DNA of 13,338 bases from Symbiodinium natans (lineage: Eukaryota; Sar; Dinophyceae; Suessiales; Symbiodiniaceae), in contig CAJNDS010001603.1 in assembly GCA_905221605.1 (NCBI GenBank), forward strand, positions 1 through 13,338, given 5' to 3'. Under the pieces are notes generated by a model. That model saw only the letters and a program-made list of their open reading frames with translations. It ran no database searches and was not told where the DNA came from. The position numbers were made by a program, and so were the translations under genes. Position 1 is the first letter of the stretch; each line of letters begins with the position of its first letter. Positions 8,114 through 13,338 of this stretch are shown here, in pieces.

Positions 8114-8608
8114 ATTTCCCTCCCTATATCTGATGTTACTTTTCCTTCTTGGGCGGTGCCCTTCTTTCTCCCTTGAAGATGCAGAAAACGATCAGGAAGG
8201 GCACCCGTTCCATCGCCCGTATATAGACAGAGATAAATCATGAGCATCAGCTGGGTTTGCTGCCGATCCAAAATGGGCGTCCCTTTTAATCGCTTTCTGT
8301 GTTTTGAAACGAGCAAAAGGGGCACCCTTACTAAGTGTTTTCTTTTAGTGTCCCTTTTCTTCGCTTGAAGACGCTGAAAACGATCCAAAAAGGACACCCG
8401 TTCCATCGCCCATATATGGGGACAGAGATAAATCATGAGCATCAGCTGGGTTTGCTGCCAATCCAAAATGGGCGCCCCTTTTAATCGCTTGCTGTGTCTT
8501 CAAACGAGCAAAAGGGACAGCCTAAGTGTTTCCTTGTGGTGTCCCTTTTCTTCGCTTGAAGATGCAGAAAACGATCTAAAAGGACACCTGTTCCATCGCC
8601 CATATATA

Positions 8609-8631
8609 GGGAGAGAGAGAGAGAGAGAGAT
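8609..8631. repeat. GA microsatellite
   Basis: GA tract of array B, equivalent to 4983-5024 but shorter. Confidence 0.85.
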
Positions 8632-8812
8632 AAATCATGAGCATCAGCTGGGTTGGCTGCCAATCCAAAATGGGCGTCCCTTTTAATCGCCTTCTGTGTC
8701 TTCAAACGAGCAAAAGGGACACCCTAAGTGTGCTCTTGTGGGGTGTCCCTTTTCCTCGCTTGAAGATGCAGAAAACGATCAAAAAGGACACCCATTCCAT
8801 CGCCCATATATA

Positions 8813-8817
<5 letters not shown>

Positions 8818-8865
<48 letters not shown>
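8818..8865. repeat. GA microsatellite, longest
   Basis: About 48 bp of uninterrupted GA followed by A9; the longest dinucleotide tract in the window. Confidence 0.92.
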
Positions 8866-8868
<3 letters not shown>

Positions 8869-9336
8869 AAAAATCATGAGCATCAGCTGGGTTGGCTGCC
8901 AATCCAAAATGGACGTCCCTTTTAATCGCTTTCTGTGTCTTCAAACGAACAAAGAAAACACTTAGGTTCCTCACTTGAAGATGCAGGAAACGGCCCAACA
9001 AGGACACCCGTTCCATCGCCCATATATGGAGAGAGAGAGAGAGGGAGAAAGGAAAAAATCATGAGCATCAGCTGGGTTTGCTTACATGTTCATTGTTATT
9101 CCTTTTGTTTTTCTAACGGAAATGAACAAGAGAAGAGAAAAATAAGAACCAGAGGAAAGATGAAAACGAGCACCATCTTCTCTTTGCCTGATTTTTGCAT
9201 TTCGCCGGTCCTCATTTCTCTTCCATTCTTTTCATTGCTCTTCCATTTAGAGTTGCATTCCTGTTGATCTCTCCTCTCTCCTTTCTCTCTCCCTTCTCTT
9301 CTCTTGTTCTCCTTTAAATCTCAAAAACACACAGTG

Positions 9337-9922
9337 AGGAAGACAAGCTTCGAGGCGCTGGAGCCGTGCCGTTTTCAGGCATCGGCTTGGTCAACGAGTT
9401 GCTATTTGTTGTCCACAAAGTTAGTGTCTTAAGATTGTTCACCGATTGTTGTATGATGGTCACTGATTATCCGAGAAGTTTTCGCGGGTCTTTTGCAATG
9501 GGTGCTGTCGTTGCTTTTTTTTGTTGGCTCCTTCTCGGCGGGGCAGTGGCTTCTGCGGTCATGGGAGTGTCCGTGGCGGAGGTGGACTGTAGCGGGTTGT
9601 GCGGCTGCATGATTCCAATGCTTGCGGTAAAGGCATGTGTCTCAAGGTGATTTTCTGTGGGAGTGTTTTCTGCACGAGACGGTTCAGGGCACTGCAGGAC
9701 TCGCGTCCACTTCAGTTTGTGAAGAAGAGTACGAAGTTCGACAGATTGTCGAACCGACGTCTGTACGCGTTGAATGATAATGTAGATGTCTTGAAAGAGT
9801 TAGGGCATCTTCATGAGAAGAAGCCTCTTTCAGTAGCAGTGATCTTTGCCGACGCACACCAAGGAACAATTGTGCACGACAGCTGGCGAGACTTGGCGTC
9901 GGCCGCAGCAGTTTCCCGAGTC
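9337..9922. repeat. 586-bp direct repeat, copy 1
   Basis: AGGAAGACAAGCT(T/C)CGAGGC begins at 9337 and again at 9923. Homology runs to CACGACAGCTG at 9876-9886 and 10451-10461. Copies differ by scattered substitutions, an 11-bp insertion in copy 1 (9636-9646) and a 1-bp insertion in copy 2. About 35 bp unique to copy 1 separates the end of homology from copy 2. Confidence 0.93.
9453..9888 (+). pseudogene. Decayed ORF with hydrophobic N-terminal segment, copy 1 (frameshifted)
   Basis: From ATG 9453 (or 9498) the frame reads MMVTDY, then a hydrophobic stretch starting MGAVVAFFCWLLLGGAVASA, which looks like a signal peptide or membrane anchor, then a Cys-rich DCSGLCGC. It stops soon after an 11-bp insertion (9636-9646) that copy 2 lacks. 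Past the insertion, the frame matching copy 2 reads VFCTRRFRALQ, then a RLSNRRLYALN motif, and stays open beyond the repeat. Short (D/N)NRRLYAL-like motifs occur in some multicopy protist protein families as I recall them; this is a weak resemblance, not an identification. No intron is evident, since 11 bp is too short. Most likely a remnant of a subtelomeric gene family. Confidence 0.4.
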
Positions 9923-10462
9923 AGGAAGACAAGCTCCGAGGCGCCGCAGCCGTGCCGTCTTCAGGCATCGGCTTGGTCGACCAGTTGCTATTGGTTGCCC
10001 GCAACAATAGTGTCTTAAGATTGTTCACCGATTGTTGTATGATGGTCACTGATTACGCGAGACGTTTTCGCAGGTCTTTTGCAATGGGTGCCGTCGTTGC
10101 TTTTTTTTGGTCGGCTCCTTATCGGCGGGGCAGTGGCTTCTGCGGTCATGGGTGCGTCCGTGGCGGAGGTGGACTGTAGCGGGTTGTGCGGTTGTATGAT
10201 TCCAATGCTTGCGGTAAAGGCAGTGATTTTCTGCGGGGGTGTTTTCTGCACGAGACGGTTCAGGGCACTGCAGGACTCGCGTCCACTTCAGTTTGTGAAG
10301 AAGAGTACGAAGTTTTACAGGTTGTCGAACCGACGTCTGTACGCGTTGAATGATAATGTAGATGTCTTGAAATAGTTAGGGCATCTTCATGAGAAGATGC
10401 CTCTTTCAGTAGCAGTGATCTTTGCCGATCCACACCAAGCAACAATTGGGCACGACAGCTGA
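9923..10462. repeat. 586-bp direct repeat, copy 2
   Basis: Second copy, truncated on the right at about 10462, where sequence becomes unique. See copy 1 for differences. Confidence 0.93.
10079..10375 (+). pseudogene. Decayed ORF, copy 2 (upstream frameshift, premature stop)
   Basis: The same reading frame as copy 1, here continuous from the hydrophobic segment (GGAVASAVMGASVAEVDCSG) through VFCTRRFRALQ and RLSNRRLYALN as one ORF ending in VDVLK. Two defects distinguish it. One extra base after the T8 run near 10110 breaks the N-terminal part relative to copy 1. A G-to-T change turns the GAG at 9797 of copy 1 into TAG at 10373. Its only near start is an out-of-context ATG at 10079. Complementary damage in two copies argues that a longer intact ancestor existed. 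Function unknown. Confidence 0.4.
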
Positions 10463-10610
10463 CAGGACACTTCAATGTGCGCACAACGGTGCGCAGCCCG
10501 ACCCGAGAGACCGCTTGGATCATCCCCCACGCAAGAGCAGAAGTGATAGCTAGTATTCGTTGCCAACATCTGACTGCGTCTGTACGTTCACATCAAAAAA
10601 GAGTAAATTA
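10463..10610. other. Unique transition between the 586-bp repeats and telomeric DNA
   Basis: No gene seen. Contains a perfect hairpin, TGCGCAC (10478-10484) and GTGCGCA (10489-10495) with loop AACG. The first CCCTAAA heptamers follow near 10620. Confidence 0.6.
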
Positions 10611-10746
10611 TAAATCGTAAACCCTAAACCCTAAGAGAACGAAATTGGTGAATTTGTGCTTCAGGTTTCTTGGATTTAGTTTGTTTATAGGTTTTTAAAT
10701 ACAAAACAAGAGAGAACGTCAAATAATACATAAAGGTCCATGCCAC

Positions 10747-10838
10747 ATAGGGTTATAGGGTTATAGGGTTATAGGGTTATAGGGTTATAGGGTTATAGGG
10801 TTATAGGGTTATAGGGTTATAGGGTTTAGGGTTTAGGG
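10747..10838 (+). repeat. Telomere-variant array (TTATAGGG)n ending in TTTAGGG
   Basis: GGG triplets fall at 10750, 10758 and every 8 bp to 10822, then at 10829 and 10836. This is nine identical TTATAGGG octamers followed by two canonical TTTAGGG heptamers. The octamer is the heptamer with one added A. It is G-rich on the plus strand, opposite to most nearby tracts. Confidence 0.95.
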
Positions 10839-10840
10839 TC

Positions 10841-11116
10841 TCCTCTTAGATTGTGTGGAGAGGCTTTGGGGGCTTTTGGGACATGGGGCTGGGCGCTTGA
10901 AGCTCGAGGGTTTGAGGTTAGGTTCCATGGCTGAGCTAGGACGTAAGCGACGGGTTTTCAGGGTGGTGCGCGCTTTTGTCATGGTCTGATCTGGACTTTC
11001 CAAAGTAGCTAGCAGAGAGCATCAGAGGGGCGGGCCATTTTTTGCGCATGAGACGGATGAGTGGAGGGGGGTGAGGGGAACCGAGGCGGAAGGTGGGAAT
11101 GAGAGCTTCTTTGTCT
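10841..11116. other. G-rich subtelomeric spacer, no gene seen
   Basis: About 275 bp without telomeric repeats, long ORF or recognisable RNA; GGGG-rich on plus (GTGGAGGGGGGTGAGGGG near 11061). Confidence 0.5.
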
Positions 11117-11168
11117 AACCCTAAACCCTGAACCCTAAACGCTAAACCCTAAACCCTAAACCCTAAAC
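11117..11168 (-). repeat. Interstitial telomeric repeat, CCCTAAA type
   Basis: Seven heptamers on plus with variants CCCTGAA and CGCTAAA, ending in four consecutive canonical units. Confidence 0.93.
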
Positions 11169-11257
11169 CGGCTGTGGAGGTACGATCCCTCCACGACCAC
11201 CTGGTTTGAGCACGCGGGAGGCGGGACCAGCGTCCGCTTCGGAGGATGTTTTCTTGG

Positions 11258-11441
11258 AGGTTCAGGGCACTTAGTAGCAAATGGGGGTTTAGGGTTTAGA
11301 GTTTAGGGTTTAGGGTTTAGGGTAGCTAGAACCCACATATTCAGCCCCTTAAGTACGCTAATAGGGTTATCGGGCTATAAGTACAGTTATATTGCCAGTA
11401 TTCTCATTGTGTTACTACGTACCATGAACCTCCAGGTGGGG
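11258..11441 (+). mobile_element. MITE-like foldback element, copy 1, with a TTTAGGG tract inside
   Basis: Left end CTTGGAGGTTCAGGGCACTT and right end near 11420-11435 (ACCATGAACCTCCAG) are reverse complements with mismatches. The interior (AGAACCCACATATTCAGCCC, then a GGGTTAT block) matches the reverse complement of 12770-12850. A tract of about five TTTAGGG-type heptamers (11287-11322) interrupts it. No ORF, so non-autonomous. I did not find clear target-site duplications. Confidence 0.6.
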
Positions 11442-11513
11442 CTTGCGCTTGTGAGGGCTTCCGACCTGAGGGTCGTCAAGTGTAGAGCCAAGCCCTAAAC
11501 CCGAAGCCAAAGA

Positions 11514-11606
11514 GCCCAATATTGCTTAATCAAGGAATATACCTTAAATCATATTCAAGATCCCTGTATGATTTAAGGTGTATTCCTTAATTAAGCAATA
11601 TTGGGC
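11514..11606. repeat. Near-perfect 40-bp inverted repeat, 13-nt loop
   Basis: Arm 11514-11553 (GCCCAATATTGCTTAATCAA...) and arm 11567-11606 (...AATTAAGCAATATTGGGC) match at 38 of 40 positions. One mismatch would be a G-U pair in RNA. The loop is TTCAAGATCCCTG. It sits between telomeric fragments. It could be a small foldback transposon or a hairpin RNA precursor; nothing in the sequence settles which. Confidence 0.93.
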
Positions 11607-11619
11607 GAGAAGCCTTAAA

Positions 11620-11870
11620 AGTTCTAAGCCCTAAACCCTAAGCCCTGGTATGCTGGTTCGCAGTGCAATCGCGCTCAGTTGCTCAGACTCAGAGACAGCG
11701 CCGAGAAAAACCCTAAGCCCTAAACCCTAAAAGCCCCAAAAGCCCTAAAAGCCCTAAAAACCCTAAAGCCCTAAACCCTACCCCAAAAAATGGGCCCAAA
11801 ACCCTACCTCCCCCACCCCCCTGAGATTGCAGCCCTGAGATTGCAACCCTAAACCCTAAACCCTCTCCAC
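11620..11870 (-). repeat. Degenerate CCCTAAA / CCCTAAAAG repeats
   Basis: Clusters at 11626-11648, 11708-11790 and 11846-11866, with variants CCCTAAG, CCCTAAAAG and CCCCAAAAG, and a 12-bp tandem CCTGAGATTGCA near 11820-11845. The 55 bp at 11650-11705 is non-telomeric. Confidence 0.8.
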
Positions 11871-11871
11871 C

Positions 11872-11926
11872 ATATATATATATATATTTATATTTATATT
11901 TATATTTATTTATTTATTTATTTACA
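11872..11926. repeat. AT microsatellite: (AT)n, (TTTATA)n, (TTTA)n
   Basis: Three successive simple motifs, each derivable from its neighbour by slippage. Confidence 0.92.
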
Positions 11927-12080
11927 CCTTAATTGAGTTTCAGAATTTTGCCGTTTTTATTTCAAAGTTTGGCCGCTTTATTTTGCTTTCTCAATGTTAT
12001 GGGATTCTCTGGGTGGGTGGGTATTATATCTGAGCCGTAGAGAGAGCTTTACCATAAAACTGCTCGACTCGGAGTGCTGA
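11927..12080. other. Unique spacer, no gene seen
   Basis: About 150 bp of mixed composition between the AT microsatellite and the longest telomeric tract; no long ORF or structure found. Confidence 0.4.
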
Positions 12081-12081
12081 A

Positions 12082-12178
12082 CCCTACACCCTAAACCCTA
12101 AACCCTAAACCCTAAACCCTAAACCCTAAACCCTAAACCCTAAACCCTAAACCCTAAACCCTAAACCCTAAACCCTAC
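12082..12178 (-). repeat. Longest interstitial telomeric tract, ~14 CCCTAAA heptamers
   Basis: First unit is CCCTACA, then 12 uninterrupted canonical heptamers and a partial. The strand orientation means the G-rich strand runs toward the left of the window. Flanked on both sides by non-telomeric sequence, so it is internal, not a chromosome end. Confidence 0.97.
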
Positions 12179-12283
12179 TTGAGATTGCGAGGCCACGGTA
12201 TCCCAACGGGCACTGGACCCTTCAAACACGAGCTTCAGGCCTTGGCAACTCCGGCTCCCTATGGGGGGGGTTTGCGAAATTTG

Positions 12284-12331
12284 GGCTTAGGGTTTAGGGT
12301 TTGTTTAGGGTTTAGGGTTAGGTTTTAGGGC
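12284..12331 (+). repeat. Interstitial TTTAGGG tract
   Basis: Four to five heptamers with variants (TTTGTTTAGGG, TTAGG, TTTTAGGG), opposite in orientation to the 12082 tract 100 bp away. Confidence 0.9.
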
Positions 12332-12589
12332 TTGAGAGATTGGGGGTTTCAGTGTTTCCCGTAAACCCTGGACCTAAACCCTGAAGAAAAACCTTGGTTC
12401 GAGTGATTTGGGGTTTCAGCTGGGCTAGGGTTGATCTAAGCCTAACCCTCAACCCTAAACTGCAGAAGTTGATGGCCCCCTGTGGCATTCCCAAATATGC
12501 GAGTTTACGAAATAGGGGCCCCGAGTATAGACCCCCAAATCGTAGGTTTCCTTTATAATGAGTATCCGAATAAGGTACCCTGAACCCGC
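12332..12589. other. Degenerate subtelomeric sequence, no gene seen
   Basis: Scattered single CCCTAAA-like units (12364-12384, 12442-12460) in otherwise unique DNA. 12574-12592 (AAGGTACCCTGAACCCGCA) resembles a lone end of the foldback element at 12720-12886. Confidence 0.5.
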
Positions 12590-12633
12590 AACCCTAAACC
12601 TTAAACCCTAAACCCTAAACCCTAAACCCTAAA
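12590..12633 (-). repeat. Interstitial CCCTAAA tract
   Basis: Six heptamers, one with CCTTAAA, directly before the second foldback element's flank. Confidence 0.92.
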
Positions 12634-12719
12634 TTCCTATCTTGATACAGGGCCTGAGGTAGACTCCCTCCCAGGTTGGGAGAAAGGAGCCCGCGAGCAC
12701 CTCAAACCCCTCAAGCAAA

Positions 12720-12886
12720 GTACTTGGAGGTTCAGGGTACATAGGTAACGAATTAATTGTAACTATGCTTAGAACCCAATGATAACCCTTTTAGGGTACT
12801 TGAGGGGCTTATATTTAAGGGGCTGATAAGTGGGTTATAACTACACTTGTAATTGGTTACTATGTGCCCTGAACCTGCAAGTAGAC
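12720..12886 (-). mobile_element. MITE-like foldback element, copy 2, inverted relative to copy 1
   Basis: Left end TACTTGGAGGTTCAGGGTAC and right end GTGCCCTGAACCTGCAAGTA are inverted repeats. Complementarity extends about 30 bp (CATAG, TAAC, AATTA words on both sides). The interior reverse complement matches 11325-11400 of copy 1, with a 14-bp indel around CAGCCCCTTA. It lacks the TTTAGGG tract of copy 1. No coding capacity. Confidence 0.65.
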
Positions 12887-12919
12887 CTTTCAGCCCTTGA
12901 TGCTTAAGCGCCTATAGTA

Positions 12920-13157
12920 GGCATAAACCCTGAACCACGAACCCTGAAACCCCCTAAAACCCCTCAACCCTGAAACTCTCAACCCCCAAACGTTGCCTAA
13001 GCCCTGAAACCCCCTAAACCAAAGGGTGTTGTGGTAGCATCGACTACACCACCCCTAAACCCTAAATACCCTGAAAGCCCCAAAAAGTTGCCCCCCTGCG
13101 TCTCTGCTGAAACCCTAAACCCTAAACCTTAAACCCTAACCCCTAAACCCTAAACCA
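12920..13157 (-). repeat. Degenerate telomeric repeats, CCCTGAA and CCCTAAA variants
   Basis: Variants CCCTGAA, CCCTGAAACC, CCCCTAAA and CTCAACC dominate 12925-13020. A cleaner tract lies at 13110-13157. A GTGGTAG...CTACACCAC hairpin is at 13031-13052. Confidence 0.8.
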
Positions 13158-13318
13158 ACCTGTTGCTCATGTCCGCATTGCAGCTGCTCATGTCAATGGC
13201 CTTCTGGATTTGGTGCTTTACTTTGTCATAGCGGGGATTTTTTTTTTATTTTTAAGGGTACTTAGACTCAGTAAGGAATAGAAAGTTAGATTTTTAATAG
13301 CATCCCAACCATGAACTA
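13158..13318. other. Unique spacer, no gene seen
   Basis: 160 bp with a T10 run near 13230; no ORF or repeat recognised. Confidence 0.4.
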
Positions 13319-13338
13319 GTTTAGGGTTTTAGGGTTTA
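13319..13338 (+). repeat. Start of a further TTTAGGG-type tract, cut by the window end
   Basis: TTTAGGGTTTTAGGGTTTA on plus; continuation lies outside the window. Confidence 0.75.

Larger units (their letters stand above)
8163..9075. repeat. Foldback-unit array B, five units
   Basis: GAAGA(T/C)GC starts at 8175, 8367, 8558, 8762 and 8977, with periods 192, 191, 204 and 215 bp. Same hairpin unit as array A, with one unit fewer. First and last units match the first and last of array A, so the change is an internal loss here or gain in A, as expected from unequal exchange. Confidence 0.92.
7347..9334. repeat. Segmental duplication, copy B (~1.99 kb)
   Basis: Second copy of 3723-5909 in the same orientation and module order, with few substitutions. 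The start-to-start offset is 3624 bp and the end-to-end offset 3425 bp; the ~200-bp difference is one missing foldback unit plus GA-tract changes. It ends abruptly at ACACACAG, where the 586-bp repeat begins at 9337. Confidence 0.93.

Noticed and set aside
4391-8466. Minus ORFs of about 150 codons (4391-4840 and 8014-8466) in both arrays
   Set aside because: Conserved between copies only because the DNA duplication is recent; they read foldback repeat units and are mirrored by plus-strand ORFs of the same units.
11174-11194. tRNA T-arm-like hairpin (GTGGAGG, 7-nt loop TACGATC, CCTCCAC)
   Set aside because: Stem and loop size fit, but no anticodon or D arm, and the upstream sequence is telomeric repeat that cannot pair as an acceptor stem.
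12082-12178. True chromosome end
   Set aside because: Non-telomeric DNA lies on both sides and neighbouring tracts run in both orientations, so it is interstitial.
1-13338. A defence, biosynthetic or other multi-gene system
   Set aside because: No recognisable enzyme or domain-bearing gene is present on either strand; the window is repeats and decayed frames.

Overview
This is a eukaryotic subtelomeric window with almost no convincing protein-coding content. The right-hand 2.7 kb (about 10610-13338) is full of CCCTAAA/TTTAGGG heptamers in both orientations. That telomere type is known from land plants, many green algae, apicomplexans, dinoflagellates, chromerids and oomycetes. With no recognisable full gene I cannot name the organism. 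A repeat-rich protist or alga seems likelier than a flowering plant, but that is a guess. I found no rRNA, tRNA, CRISPR array or bacterial feature.

Layout, left to right. (1) 1-610: AT-rich tandem array, period about 174-175 bp, each unit holding a large palindrome. (2) 611-2071: two tandem copies of a ~733-bp repeat, running into a 27-30 bp GC-rich minisatellite to about 2331. (3) 2340-3150: two 369-bp units of AAT/TTAAA-rich DNA interrupted by G-run/C-run hairpins, with internal inverted symmetry. (4) 3160-3735: low-repeat island with a 113-bp-spaced direct repeat and a broken acidic reading frame. (5) 3723-5909 and 7347-9334: two copies of a ~2-kb segmental duplication (polypyrimidine modules, a 117-bp tandem duplication, and an array of ~180-220 bp foldback units carrying GA microsatellites). 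(6) 5910-7346 between them: inverted and direct partial copies of the same modules, a 38-bp minisatellite and a short AT block. (7) 9337-10462: two 586-bp-spaced direct repeats carrying a decayed reading frame with a hydrophobic segment, disabled differently in each copy. (8) 10610-13338: interstitial telomeric tracts mixed with foldback elements.

Nearly all long ORFs here are accidental openings inside repeats. They shift frame between repeat copies, run through minisatellites whose period is not a multiple of three, or are mirrored on the opposite strand by foldback symmetry. The most notable structures are the 11-unit hairpin array in two blocks, a 40-bp-arm near-perfect hairpin at 11514-11606, an inverted pair of MITE-like elements inside telomeric DNA, and a homogeneous TTATAGGG octamer array.
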